From: JAPHSX01 sp041554195
Lineage (GTDB): Bacteria > Pseudomonadota > Gammaproteobacteria > Thiohalomonadales > Thiohalomonadaceae
Direction: 5' to 3'
Length of the DNA stretch: 64,000 bases
NCBI GenBank assembly: GCA_041554195.1
Contig: JBFFMJ010000009.1
Location: forward strand, 62,001 to 126,000
The notes beneath the pieces were generated by a model. That model made no database searches, was not told where the DNA came from, and saw nothing but the letters and a program-made list of their open reading frames with translations. Positions 1-8,248 of the stretch are shown here, in pieces. Each line of letters opens with the position of its first letter. The stretch's first letter is position 1. Position numbers and translations under genes: made by a program.

Positions 1-2
1 CC

Positions 3-1286
3 CTGCACAAGCTGGAGTCGGATAAACCGGGGCCGACCGTGCTGGTGGTCGGTGGCATCCAGGGGGATGAGCCGGGGGGCTTTCATGCGGCCTCGCTGCT
101 GGTCACCGACTACCGGGTAAGTAGCGGCAAGTTGTGGGTGGTGCCCAACCTGAATTTTGAGAGCATAATCAAGCGCTCGCGCGGGGTAAACGGCGATATG
201 AACCGTAAGTTCGCCACCCTGCGCCGCGATGATCCTGACTATGCGGCGGTGGAACGGATCAAGTCGTTAATAAAGTCCCCCGAGATCGATTTTATTCTCA
301 ACCTGCATGACGGCAGTGGATTTTTCCGCGAGAGCTATGTCGACAAAATGCACAACCCCAACCGCTGGGGGCAGAGCATTATTATCGATCAGGAGGAGCT
401 GGGCAGCTCGCATTTTGCCAGGGTGGGAGAATATGCGCGTGCGGTGTCACAGCGGGTCAATGCTCACCTACTGAAGCAGGAACACAGTTACCGTGTCCAC
501 AACACGCGCACCGCCGAGGGTGATAAGGAGATGGAGAAGACCCTTACCTATTTCGCCATCAATAACGGTAAACCGGCGGTGGGACTGGAGGCGAGTAAGA
601 GCCTGCCGACCCGTGAGCGGGTCTATTACCATCTGCATCTGGTGGAGGCGTTTCTCGACCAGCTAGGGGTAAAGCTTCAGCGCGAATTCCCGCTTCACCC
701 GATGGCTGTGAAGCAGCAGATCGAGAGCGATATTCGGGTCTCGATGTTTGATGAAAAGATCTATCTCGATGTGGCCACGGCGCGCCGTCACATTAACTAT
801 TTTCCGATGCGCCGTGAGACGGACATTAATTACCTCTCCAGCAACCCGCTGGTAGCGCTGGTACCTAATGGCGATAAGGTGCGGGTGAGTTACGGCAATC
901 GCCGCATGACCCTGCTGAAACCGCAGTTTTTTGATTATGACGACAGCCTTGAGCAGGTGGTGATGGAGCTGGACGGGGTGCGCCGTGAGGTGCCCTTTGG
1001 CACTATCGCCACGGCGGCACAACGCTTCAGTGTTCATCCCCCCGAGGGTTATCGGGTCAATGTCATTGGCTGGACCCGACCCGGGGTGAAGAATGAGGCG
1101 GCACAGGCCATCGAACGTAAGCAGGTTCACAAGCGTTTTTCTGTCGATCGCAATGGGACGCTCTATCGGGTCGAGGTCTATCGCGATGAGAAGTTCAGCG
1201 GCATGGTGCTGGTAAAGTTTGATGGTGAGGCCGCGGAAAATATCTCCTCCCGCGTTGAGAAGAAGCGCAGCGGAGAGAAATCATAA
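3..1286 (+). CDS. Csd4-like (M14/M99 family) zinc carboxypeptidase, 5' end cut by window edge
   Basis: The reading frame is open from the first bases of the window, so the true start lies upstream; what remains is about 428 codons. The motif GGIQGDEPGG is the M14 metallopeptidase zinc site, but Gln stands where most M14 enzymes have His. Counting from the GTG at 39, the likely ligands are Q8, E11 and H90 (in LNLHDGSGF), with the likely catalytic Glu at E184 (in GLEASKS). These spacings (3, 82 and 94) are those I recall for Helicobacter pylori Csd4 (Q46, E49, H128, E222), which trims peptidoglycan tripeptides to dipeptides and shapes the cell. The C-terminal half (about residue 215 on) probably holds the small beta domains seen in Csd4. 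By inference it acts in the periplasm on murein. A signal peptide cannot be judged because the N-terminus is missing. Confidence 0.75.
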   Translation: MHKLESDKPGPTVLVVGGIQGDEPGGFHAASLLVTDYRVSSGKLWVVPNLNFESIIKRSRGVNGDMNRKFATLRRDDPDYAAVERIKSLIKSPEIDFILNLHDGSGFFRESYVDKMHNPNRWGQSIIIDQEELGSSHFARVGEYARAVSQRVNAHLLKQEHSYRVHNTRTAEGDKEMEKTLTYFAINNGKPAVGLEASKSLPTRERVYYHLHLVEAFLDQLGVKLQREFPLHPMAVKQQIESDIRVSMFDEKIYLDVATARRHINYFPMRRETDINYLSSNPLVALVPNGDKVRVSYGNRRMTLLKPQFFDYDDSLEQVVMELDGVRREVPFGTIATAAQRFSVHPPEGYRVNVIGWTRPGVKNEAAQAIERKQVHKRFSVDRNGTLYRVEVYRDEKFSGMVLVKFDGEAAENISSRVEKKRSGEKS

Positions 1287-1340
1287 TGACTGTTGCACGC
1301 TGCGTTTTTATCGTGTGACAAATATAAATAAGGGAACACA

Positions 1341-2117
1341 ATGACAATTCATGCAATGGCGATTGTTGCCGATGGCGCGCAACTTCACCCCTCGGTTGAG
1401 GTTGGTCCCTTCACCATTATCGATGCTGGTGCAATGATCGGCGAGGGCACGGTGATCGGCAGCGGGGTACGGATTCATGGCAATACCCGCATCGGTGCCC
1501 ATAACCAGATCTTTGATCATGCGGTACTCGGTGCCCTGCCGCAGGATACTGGTTTTGACCCCGCGACCGAGAGCTATCTTACTATCGGTGATCACAACGT
1601 ATTGCGTGAAGGGGTGAATATTTCACGTGCCAAGGTCGAGGGGGCGACCACTCGCCTGGGCGACTACAATTTCTTTATGTGTAACGTCCATTTGGGTCAC
1701 GATTGTGACTTCGGCAGCCATATTATTATCGCCCCCGGCACCGTGGTAGGCGGCCACGTGGAGGTGGCCGATCGCGCCTTTATCTCCGGCGTGGTGGCGG
1801 TACATCAGTTTTGCCGTATCGGCACGCTGGCGATGATTGCCGGTGGTACCAAGGTGGTGAAGGATATCCCCCCCTTCTCCATGGCCGATGGCAACCCGGC
1901 CACTCTTATTGGCAATAACGTGGTGGGCATGCGTCGTAATGGTCTTGATGCGACGCAACGTGCGGCAATTAAGAACAGTTATAAAACCCTCTTTAAATCG
2001 GGCCTCAATACCACCGCGGCACTGGAGCAGCTCAAGGGCAGAGAGCACGGCGCCGAAGTGGCCTCCATTATCGCATTCTTCGAGCAGAGCCAGCGCGGCA
2101 TCACCGCCCACCGCTAA
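1341..2117 (+). CDS. lpxA: Acyl-ACP--UDP-N-acetylglucosamine O-acyltransferase (LpxA family)
   Basis: A 258-residue left-handed beta-helix protein; E. coli LpxA has 262. It catalyses the first step of lipid A synthesis, moving a hydroxyacyl chain from ACP to UDP-GlcNAc in the cytoplasm. Hexapeptide repeats (IGEGTVIGSGVRIHGN and similar) run through roughly residues 1-190. The segment NVHLGHDC carries H117 and H120, H120 matching the catalytic His125 of E. coli. AVHQFCRIG and DIPPFSMADGNPA match the conserved acceptor-site region, followed by a helical C-terminus. A good ribosome site (AAGGGA) precedes the ATG. The gene is away from the usual lpxD-fabZ-lpxA-lpxB cluster, so it may be a second, divergent copy. 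Family assignment is firm; the exact substrate is not. Confidence 0.85.
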   Translation: MTIHAMAIVADGAQLHPSVEVGPFTIIDAGAMIGEGTVIGSGVRIHGNTRIGAHNQIFDHAVLGALPQDTGFDPATESYLTIGDHNVLREGVNISRAKVEGATTRLGDYNFFMCNVHLGHDCDFGSHIIIAPGTVVGGHVEVADRAFISGVVAVHQFCRIGTLAMIAGGTKVVKDIPPFSMADGNPATLIGNNVVGMRRNGLDATQRAAIKNSYKTLFKSGLNTTAALEQLKGREHGAEVASIIAFFEQSQRGITAHR

Positions 2118-2127
2118 GCCGGCTCAC

Positions 2128-4278
2128 GTGAACCCCCCTCTTTCTATTCAGGCCGCGGCCAGGGCCTTGTGCGATGCTGCTGCCGCCTCACGTCACCGTC
2201 GGCTGGTGGTGATCGCCGGGGAGCGCCAGTGGGGCTATCTGCAGGTCGCAGAGTTTGTGGCTGTCCTGCCCGGCGACTGGTGCTGGATTGGTGACGAGGC
2301 CTGCGTGCCGGCCACATCGATTGCGGTGGAGAAGGCCCACACCCTGCTGGGAGGGGAGTGGCACGGCATTATCTACGATGCCCGCGCCGGCTTCGATCCG
2401 GACGCCTTTGGTGCGGCAAGCGGCACCTTGCGTGGCGGCGGTTTGCTGCTGCTGCTCACTCCGCCGCTGAATGAGTGGGGCGATTATGCCGATCCGCAGC
2501 GGCGTCGACTTAGCGTCTACCCCTACCGTGAAGAGCAGGTGGGCGGGCGTTTTTTGCATCGCCTCGCCTCAATGCTGCGCGTCGCTGACGAGGCCTATCT
2601 TATCGAGCAGGGCAGGCCGCTGCCCGCGCCGCCCCCGCTGAACGCCAGAGAAGAGACCGCCAGTGAGGGGCTTGCCGAGTGTGCCAGCGCCGATCAGCTG
2701 GCAGCGGTCGAGGCGCTCTGTAAGGTGGCGCAGGGGCATCGGCGTCGCCCGCTGGTGCTGGTGTCGGATCGCGGGCGCGGTAAGTCGACGGCGCTGGGTC
2801 TGGCGGCCGCACGACTGTTGCAGCAGGGGCTGCGCCGTATCGTGGTGACGGCGCCGCGTCTGGCAGCTGTGGAGCAGCTGTTTCAACATGCCGCTGACCG
2901 CCTGCCGGGCGCTGAATATTCTCGAGGTTTACTGAGACTGCCCAGTGGGGCGCAGCTGCGGTTTGAGCCGCCTGATCGGATCGTGCAAGAGGATCTCTCC
3001 TGCGACCTGTTGCTGGTGGATGAGGCCGCTGCGATCCCGGTCAGCCTGCTGGAGCCACTGTTGCGCCGACACGCCCGCATCGCCTTTGCCACCACGGTAC
3101 ACGGCTACGAGGGAACCGGGCGGGGTTTTGACCTGCGCTTTCGCAAGGTGCTGGATCGTAAGACCCCCGAGTGGCGACGGTTAAGGATGCAGCAGCCGAT
3201 TCGCTGGGCCGGGGGAGACCCGCTGGAGCGGCTGGTATTTCGCACCCTGTTACTCGATGCGGAGCCGGCAGCAGATGAGGCGGTGGCCACGATAGCCGCG
3301 GATGCGTGTCAGTTTGAACTTGTGAATCGCGAGACCCTGCTCAACGATGAGCCCCTGCTGGCGCAACTCTTCGGTCTGCTGGTGCTGGCCCACTATCGCA
3401 CCAGCCCCGGCGACCTGCGTAATCTGCTCGATGGTCCCAATCTCGATATCGCCGTGTTGCGCCATCAGAAAATCGTCCTGGGTTGTGCCCTGGTGGCGCG
3501 TGAGGGGGGCTTTGATGCATTACTCTCACAACAAATTTATGCTGGGGAGCGACGCCTTCGCGGTAACCTGCTACCGCAGTCGCTGGCGACCCACGCCGGT
3601 CTGGAGCGGGCCCCGCAGCAAACGGCGGCCAGGGTGATGCGTATTGCGATCCACCCGGCACGCCAGGGTGAGGGGCTGGGGCGCCGCCTGATCGCGGGCC
3701 TGGTCAAACAGCTGAGTGGCGATGGTGTTGATTATCTCGGTGCCAGTTTTGGCGCAGATGTCCATCTACTCGATTTCTGGCGTGGCTGTGATTGTCTGCC
3801 GGTGCGGGTCGGGCTGAAACGTGAGGCCTCCAGTGGCGCCCATGCGATGATGGTAATGCGGCCTCTCTCCCCGGCGGGGGAGGCACTTTATAGCCAGGCG
3901 CGACGACGACTGGTCGAGCAGTTACCGACGCTGTTGAGTGAGCCACTGGCCACACTGGAGTCGCCGCTGGTAGGCCGCTTGCTTCGCTACACTCAAAGTG
4001 AGGCACCCGGCAGGGAGGCGTGGGCCGATACGCGCTCCTTTGCCCTGCTGCAACGCGATTACGGTAACTGCCTGAGCGGGTTGCGCCAATGCCTGTTGTT
4101 TGCCCTCTCCGATGCCCCCGAACTATTTAGTGCAGAGCAGCAGGCACTGGCCATTGCCAAGGTGCTGCAGTTGCGCCCCTGGCCTGAACTGGTGGAAGGG
4201 TTGGGATTCGCTGGACGTAATGCCGCCATCGAGGCATTGCGTGATCTGTTTCGTACGCTCTGTCGCCATTACCCGTAA
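2128..4278 (+). CDS. tmcA: tRNA(Met) cytidine acetyltransferase TmcA
   Basis: A 716-residue protein (E. coli TmcA 671) that makes N4-acetylcytidine at the wobble base of elongator tRNA-Met using ATP and acetyl-CoA. Order of domains: N-terminal DUF1726-type region; helicase-like module with Walker A SDRGRGKST near residue 212 and Walker B LLLVDEAAAIP near 294; GNAT acetyltransferase motif RIAIHPARQGEGLG near 505; C-terminal tRNA-binding part. The frame is open back into lpxA, but homology begins just after the GTG at 2128, ten bases past the lpxA stop, so I place the start there and treat the upstream extension as read-through of an overlapping frame. Probably cotranscribed with lpxA. Its substrate, tRNA-Met(CAT), is also encoded in this window (26012-26088). 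Confidence 0.93.
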   Translation: MNPPLSIQAAARALCDAAAASRHRRLVVIAGERQWGYLQVAEFVAVLPGDWCWIGDEACVPATSIAVEKAHTLLGGEWHGIIYDARAGFDPDAFGAASGTLRGGGLLLLLTPPLNEWGDYADPQRRRLSVYPYREEQVGGRFLHRLASMLRVADEAYLIEQGRPLPAPPPLNAREETASEGLAECASADQLAAVEALCKVAQGHRRRPLVLVSDRGRGKSTALGLAAARLLQQGLRRIVVTAPRLAAVEQLFQHAADRLPGAEYSRGLLRLPSGAQLRFEPPDRIVQEDLSCDLLLVDEAAAIPVSLLEPLLRRHARIAFATTVHGYEGTGRGFDLRFRKVLDRKTPEWRRLRMQQPIRWAGGDPLERLVFRTLLLDAEPAADEAVATIAADACQFELVNRETLLNDEPLLAQLFGLLVLAHYRTSPGDLRNLLDGPNLDIAVLRHQKIVLGCALVAREGGFDALLSQQIYAGERRLRGNLLPQSLATHAGLERAPQQTAARVMRIAIHPARQGEGLGRRLIAGLVKQLSGDGVDYLGASFGADVHLLDFWRGCDCLPVRVGLKREASSGAHAMMVMRPLSPAGEALYSQARRRLVEQLPTLLSEPLATLESPLVGRLLRYTQSEAPGREAWADTRSFALLQRDYGNCLSGLRQCLLFALSDAPELFSAEQQALAIAKVLQLRPWPELVEGLGFAGRNAAIEALRDLFRTLCRHYP

Positions 4279-4347
4279 GCGATGAGTTGCCGAGCCTGTC
4301 TAAGTTACAGCGAGGTAAAGAGCTATCGCCGCTCTGGCTTTCTCTAT

Positions 4348-4376
4348 TTGGGCAGCATTGATTTTATTGGTATAAA
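4348..4376 (+). promoter_or_regulatory. Candidate sigma-70 promoter for the cyclic-nucleotide-binding gene
   Basis: TTGGGC (4348-4353) and TATAAA (4371-4376) are separated by 17 bases, followed by an AT-rich stretch and a gene start at 4421. The -35 box is only a partial match to TTGACA. Position in a short intergenic gap supports it; no transcript data. Confidence 0.4.
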
Positions 4377-4420
4377 ATTGTTCTTTGTATTATTTGATTA
4401 TGCCTGTGGAGCCTTAGCCA

Positions 4421-4885
4421 ATGGACGAAATACCAACACTCTTCCTGCAAAATCACAATATCTTTAAAGACCTGATACCTCAGGAGCTGGATATTATCAA
4501 AAAGTTTATGAAGATGACCGAGGCCGATATAGGGCAGACCATCTTCAAACAGGGTAGCGCCGCCGAGTCGATGTGTCTGGTACTCAGTGGCGAACTGGAG
4601 GTCTTAAAGTCGACAAAGGATGGCAATCAGGTGAAGATCGCCGTGATTGGTGATGGCCAGTCGGTGGGTGAGATGGCGCTGGTCGATGGCATGGTTCGCT
4701 CGGCCACGGTTAAGGCGGCGATGCTGACCACCATTGTGGTACTCAAGCGCAGTGCGTTTGATGAGATCATGCAGCAGTACCCGCGAATCGCTGCTAAGTT
4801 GATGAAGGGGATCGCCCGCCACATCAGCATCAACCTGCGCAAGACCTCTGATCAGCTGATGAGTCTGATGATGCCGGTGACCTGA
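4421..4885 (+). CDS. Stand-alone cyclic nucleotide-binding domain protein
   Basis: A 154-residue protein made almost entirely of one cNMP-binding fold (about residues 10-130). The phosphate-binding cassette is GEMALVDGMVRSATV, with the conserved Gly-Glu and Arg-Ser/Thr-Ala features of CAP and PKA-type domains, so nucleotide binding is plausible. There is no helix-turn-helix, kinase or channel domain; only a short helical tail ending in two Met-rich turns. It is therefore not a CRP-type transcription factor; it may be a sensor subunit acting on a partner protein. It sits alone between tmcA and a DUF2914 gene, with its own candidate promoter. Confidence 0.8.
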   Translation: MDEIPTLFLQNHNIFKDLIPQELDIIKKFMKMTEADIGQTIFKQGSAAESMCLVLSGELEVLKSTKDGNQVKIAVIGDGQSVGEMALVDGMVRSATVKAAMLTTIVVLKRSAFDEIMQQYPRIAAKLMKGIARHISINLRKTSDQLMSLMMPVT

Positions 4886-5046
4886 CCACGCGTCCTGGCT
4901 TTTTTTCGCCGCCACGGGGGACCCCTTTGTATACAGGTTATGATTCAGATCATGGTGTGGATGCGCCACGATCGGCATCATCGGGTGCGCCGCAACAGAA
5001 CGGCAGATTTTATACTGTTAATGCATTAACCAATGGAGTGATAAGC

Positions 5047-5562
5047 ATGAAAAAATTGATAATTTCCCTGTTTGCCCTGAGTAGCCTTCTGTTAACGGGA
5101 TCGGTGCAGGCCGAGGGTAGCGTGGCCCGTGCCATCGTGACCACCGGGGTGGCAGACCGTGAGCCGGTGAATGACCTGGAGCGGGTGCTGGCCGGGAATG
5201 AGAGGGTACTGTTCTTCACCGAACTGCGCGGCATGGAGGGACAGACTGTAAGGCATCGCTGGAGCCATGGTGACGCGTCGCTGGCCGAGGTGGAGTTTAA
5301 GGTAGGGGGGCCGCGCTGGCGTGTCTGGTCGAGCAAGAACCTGATACCGGAGTGGGCCGGTGAGTGGAAGGTTGAGGTGATTGATAGCGCTGGCAATGTT
5401 GTTAGCGAGAAGCGCTTCAGCTATGTCAGCGACGGCAGTGTTGCCGAGGCCGCTGAGGCGCCCGCCGCCGAGGCTCCGGCCGTTGAAGCCCCCGGCGCAG
5501 AAGCCGAGACGACCGAGGCGACGGGCGAGCTGCCTGTGCCAGAGGAGGCGGCTGTCGAGTAA
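5047..5562 (+). CDS. Secreted DUF2914-domain protein with Ala/Glu/Pro-rich tail
   Basis: A 171-residue exported protein. The start is set at the ATG after a GGAG site, which gives a clean Sec signal peptide (KK, hydrophobic core, cleavage after VQA near residue 21). The domain from about residue 30 to 120 has the DUF2914 hallmarks RHRWSHGD and WRVWSSKNL followed by GEWKVEV. The last 45 residues are a low-complexity AEAP-type repeat that looks like a flexible periplasmic linker. Function of DUF2914 is not established. A strong terminator follows, so the gene is probably transcribed alone. Confidence 0.75.
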   Translation: MKKLIISLFALSSLLLTGSVQAEGSVARAIVTTGVADREPVNDLERVLAGNERVLFFTELRGMEGQTVRHRWSHGDASLAEVEFKVGGPRWRVWSSKNLIPEWAGEWKVEVIDSAGNVVSEKRFSYVSDGSVAEAAEAPAAEAPAVEAPGAEAETTEATGELPVPEEAAVE

Positions 5563-5587
5563 GCCTCGCCACAGCGCCCTGGAGAAG

Positions 5588-5613
5588 AGGCCGGTGATCA
5601 CCGGCCTTTTTTT
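5588..5613 (+). terminator. Intrinsic terminator after the DUF2914 gene
   Basis: A perfect 10-bp palindromic stem (AGGCCGGTGA with TCACCGGCCT, 5588-5607) runs straight into seven T residues. Confidence 0.9.
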
Positions 5614-5675
5614 CGCCCGGCGTTTTTCTGCTACCTTTGAGACTACGGCCCTAACTATTTCTGTGAGTAACGAAG

Positions 5676-6311
5676 ATGTTTACCCCGCATAAAAAACTCT
5701 CCCTGCCGAGTGCCGCCGAGGCGCTACCGGGACGTGCCGCCAAACTGCCGGTACCCGAAGCCCATTTTGTTACGGGCCATCGCCTATCGCCCCCCTTTCC
5801 CCAGGGGATGGCGCAGGCAATGTTTGGGCTGGGGTGCTTCTGGGGGGCTGAGCGCAGTTTCTGGCAGTTACCCGGCGTCTATTCGACGATGGTTGGTTAT
5901 GCCGCCGGGCTAACCCCCAACCCCCATTACGAGGAGGTCTGCAGCGGCATGACCGGTCACAACGAGGTGGTACGCGTGATCTTCGACCCAACGGTGATCA
6001 GCTATGAAGCGCTATTGCGACACTTCTGGCAGAGTCACGACCCCACGCAGGGAATGCGTCAGGGCAACGATGTGGGCACGCAGTATCGCTCGGGGATCTA
6101 TGTCTACTCCGCGGCTCAGCGTGAGGCGGCACAACAATCGCAGGCGCGTTATCAGTCGGCCCTGACAGCAGCGGGTAAGGGGGCGATCACCACGGAGATC
6201 AGCGATGCCCCGGAGTTCTACTACGCCGAGGATTACCACCAGCAGTATCTGGCGAAAAATCCTGGGGGGTATTGCGGAGTGGGGGGAAGCGGTGTCACCT
6301 ACCCCGAGTGA
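5676..6311 (+). CDS. msrA: Peptide methionine sulfoxide reductase A
   Basis: A 211-residue MsrA, which reduces the S-epimer of methionine sulfoxide in proteins and free Met. The catalytic motif GCFWGAE is near residue 53, inside the usual class A context, and the resolving cysteine is in NPGGYCGVGG near residue 199. The E. coli enzyme (212 residues) has a further recycling Cys a few residues later; here that position is Tyr (GVTYPE), so this is a two-cysteine form. The roughly 45-residue N-terminal extension before the catalytic motif matches the long E. coli-type proteins. It stands between a terminator and a convergent membrane-protein gene. Confidence 0.95.
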   Translation: MFTPHKKLSLPSAAEALPGRAAKLPVPEAHFVTGHRLSPPFPQGMAQAMFGLGCFWGAERSFWQLPGVYSTMVGYAAGLTPNPHYEEVCSGMTGHNEVVRVIFDPTVISYEALLRHFWQSHDPTQGMRQGNDVGTQYRSGIYVYSAAQREAAQQSQARYQSALTAAGKGAITTEISDAPEFYYAEDYHQQYLAKNPGGYCGVGGSGVTYPE

Positions 6312-6317
6312 GTGAAA

Positions 6318-6941
6318 TCAGGCGGCTTTGGTCGAGCCGTGGCTCTTCATCATGTAGGCCTTGGCCTCGGCATAGAGGCTATCGCTGAGTACCTTGTTAT
6401 TGGCCAGGCGACGCAACATGCGCAGCTCACCGGCAAACAGGTCTTCACTGCTGTAGCGTTTGCTGGCCACATTCTTTTCTATTGCCTGCTGCAGGGTCTC
6501 AATAAAGGCCTCGGCCTCTTTTTGCTGCTGTTTGTGAAAAGGCAGCACGATTAGCGGATAGAGTGAATTACGGGTCTCGACGATGAGTTTATGTTCCGAA
6601 GTGTAGAAAAAGAGGGTGGCGAAACCGGCGCTCATGACGGCCGCGATCAGTGCGCCCAGTAGAGGCGTCCACGGCTCATTGGCGCTGAACAGAGTGAAGA
6701 TCAAAAACCCACTGCCCAGCGCAGCGATGACCGAGGCCACCAGCCAGTGTACGGCAAGCTTCACTTTTGTTTCGGCCTGTGGATTCAGGGTGGCGACCTC
6801 CAGCTTGAACTGGCGCGTTTTTTTCAGGGGTTTCTCTTTTACATAGATGTAGAAGTCGTTGAACAGCTGTACCTCCACCTCGCCCTTGAGGCGCGATTTA
6901 AAACGGTAGCTGGCATTGATGGTGGGTTCAATTTGTTCCAT
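6318..6941 (-). CDS. Predicted two-helix membrane protein of unknown function
   Basis: A 207-residue protein that I do not recognise. The ATG at 6941 is preferred because residues upstream of it in the longer frame (His/Pro-rich, no family look) are probably untranslated. It has a charged cytoplasmic N-terminal region of about 65 residues, two adjacent membrane segments (near residues 66-88 and 95-118) joined by a short loop, and a long soluble helical C-terminal region rich in Lys, Gln and Glu. No catalytic motif is visible. It is convergent with msrA (stops 7 bases apart) and divergent from the FIST gene. Confidence 0.6.
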   Translation of the reverse strand: MEQIEPTINASYRFKSRLKGEVEVQLFNDFYIYVKEKPLKKTRQFKLEVATLNPQAETKVKLAVHWLVASVIAALGSGFLIFTLFSANEPWTPLLGALIAAVMSAGFATLFFYTSEHKLIVETRNSLYPLIVLPFHKQQQKEAEAFIETLQQAIEKNVASKRYSSEDLFAGELRMLRRLANNKVLSDSLYAEAKAYMMKSHGSTKAA

Positions 6942-7126
6942 GGACTTGTCCTGTACAGTGATACGAGCCAATGTAGCCCTTTTTTGCACCAAAGGTCTGT
7001 GAAGTATGACACAGTTATTTGGCTGTGACTGTGACTGACGAGGACCGCTGTGACGGGTGTAGTAGTATGGATGGGGGTGGTGTGAAGAGGCTGGATGATG
7101 ATTTTTTATAAGCGAGAGGATCGGAC

Positions 7127-8248
7127 GTGCAACTATTTTTGAGTGCTGCTGCCACTGGTGGCGACAGTGCAACACTGCTGGCTAGCGCCCTGGAACAGCT
7201 GGGTGAGCCGCCGGAGGAGGCGACGCTCGGTTTTATCTATGCCACCGCCGCTACCGTAGAAATATTGCCGGTGCTCCTGGAGCAGCTGCGCCTGCATCTG
7301 CCTGCCGTACACTGGTTAGGTGCTATTGGTGAGGGCATTTGTGCCACGAGGCTGGAGGTTTACGATGAGCCCGCCATCGCCCTGCTGCTAACCGATCTTC
7401 CACGCGAAAATTTCTGTCTGCTCCCGGCCAGTGAGGAGCTTTTCGCCCAGCTGCCGACAAGAGTCACGCAGTGGTGTGAGAGGCACCCCGACTGTTTCGG
7501 GCTATTGCATGCGGTGCCGACCTATATGGCGACCAGTGCCTATGCCAGCGAGCTCCGTCAGTATGCCCCTAACGCCTTTATCAATGGTGGCCTGAGTTCA
7601 GGCGCTGCCGCCTATCGTCACATCGATAATGAGCCCCTGACAGAGGGGATCTCTGGTGTATTGTTTGCTGCGCAACAGCCGATTATCAGTAGTCACTCGC
7701 AGGGCTGTACGCCGATTAGTGATAACATCCAAATCGATGAGGCACAGCAGAATATGGTGCTGAAGCTGAACCAGCGCCCGGCGTTGGAGGTGTTGAAGGA
7801 GGTGGTAGGTGAGGTGTTGTGGCGCGACAAGGCGCGCCTGGGTAACTACATCTTCATCGGCCTGCCAACTGATCCCTGCCATGGCAATGATTATATGGTG
7901 CGCAACCTGCTGGGGCTGGATCTGGAGGGCGGGGCCATCGCTGTGGGTGATCTGATAGAGCGTCACCAACAACTGCGTTTCTGTCGCCGTGATGGCAATG
8001 CCGCGCGGGATGACCTGTTGGCGATGTTGCAGCGCTTAAAGGGAGAGCTGGGTGGTCGAGCCATTCGTGGTGGCATTTATATCTCCTGTATCGGCAGAGG
8101 GCGGCGCCAGTTTGGTGACAACAGTGAGGAGATGAAGTTGATCGCCGAGCAGTTGGGCGATTTTCCGCTGGCCGGTTTTTTTGCCAACGGTGAGTTCTAC
8201 CGTGGTCGTCTCTACAGTTATACTGGGGTGTTGACGCTATTTCTCTAA
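7127..8248 (+). CDS. FIST-domain sensory protein (FIST-N plus FIST-C)
   Basis: A 373-residue protein with the layout of FIST proteins: an N-terminal FIST domain (about residues 20-200; ATLGFIYATAAT, the VHWLGAIGEGI turn and FINGGLSSGAAAY) and a FIST-C domain to the end. The family is thought to bind small ligands, perhaps amino acids, as a sensory module; here it is free-standing, without a fused kinase or cyclase. The start is GTG with a close AGAGGA site. Its stop codon TAA shares bases with the presumed start of the next gene, so the downstream FAD oxidoreductase and methyltransferase may be translated in coupling with it. Confidence 0.8.
   Translation: MQLFLSAAATGGDSATLLASALEQLGEPPEEATLGFIYATAATVEILPVLLEQLRLHLPAVHWLGAIGEGICATRLEVYDEPAIALLLTDLPRENFCLLPASEELFAQLPTRVTQWCERHPDCFGLLHAVPTYMATSAYASELRQYAPNAFINGGLSSGAAAYRHIDNEPLTEGISGVLFAAQQPIISSHSQGCTPISDNIQIDEAQQNMVLKLNQRPALEVLKEVVGEVLWRDKARLGNYIFIGLPTDPCHGNDYMVRNLLGLDLEGGAIAVGDLIERHQQLRFCRRDGNAARDDLLAMLQRLKGELGGRAIRGGIYISCIGRGRRQFGDNSEEMKLIAEQLGDFPLAGFFANGEFYRGRLYSYTGVLTLFL

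Noticed and set aside
1888..2127. N-terminal extension of TmcA into lpxA
   Set aside because: The extra 80 residues overlap a well-conserved gene and have no TmcA similarity; the GTG at 2128 gives a normal N-terminus.
6944..7175. His/Pro-rich N-terminal extension of the minus-strand membrane protein
   Set aside because: Low-complexity composition and a better-placed ATG at 6941; the region also overlaps the start of the FIST gene.
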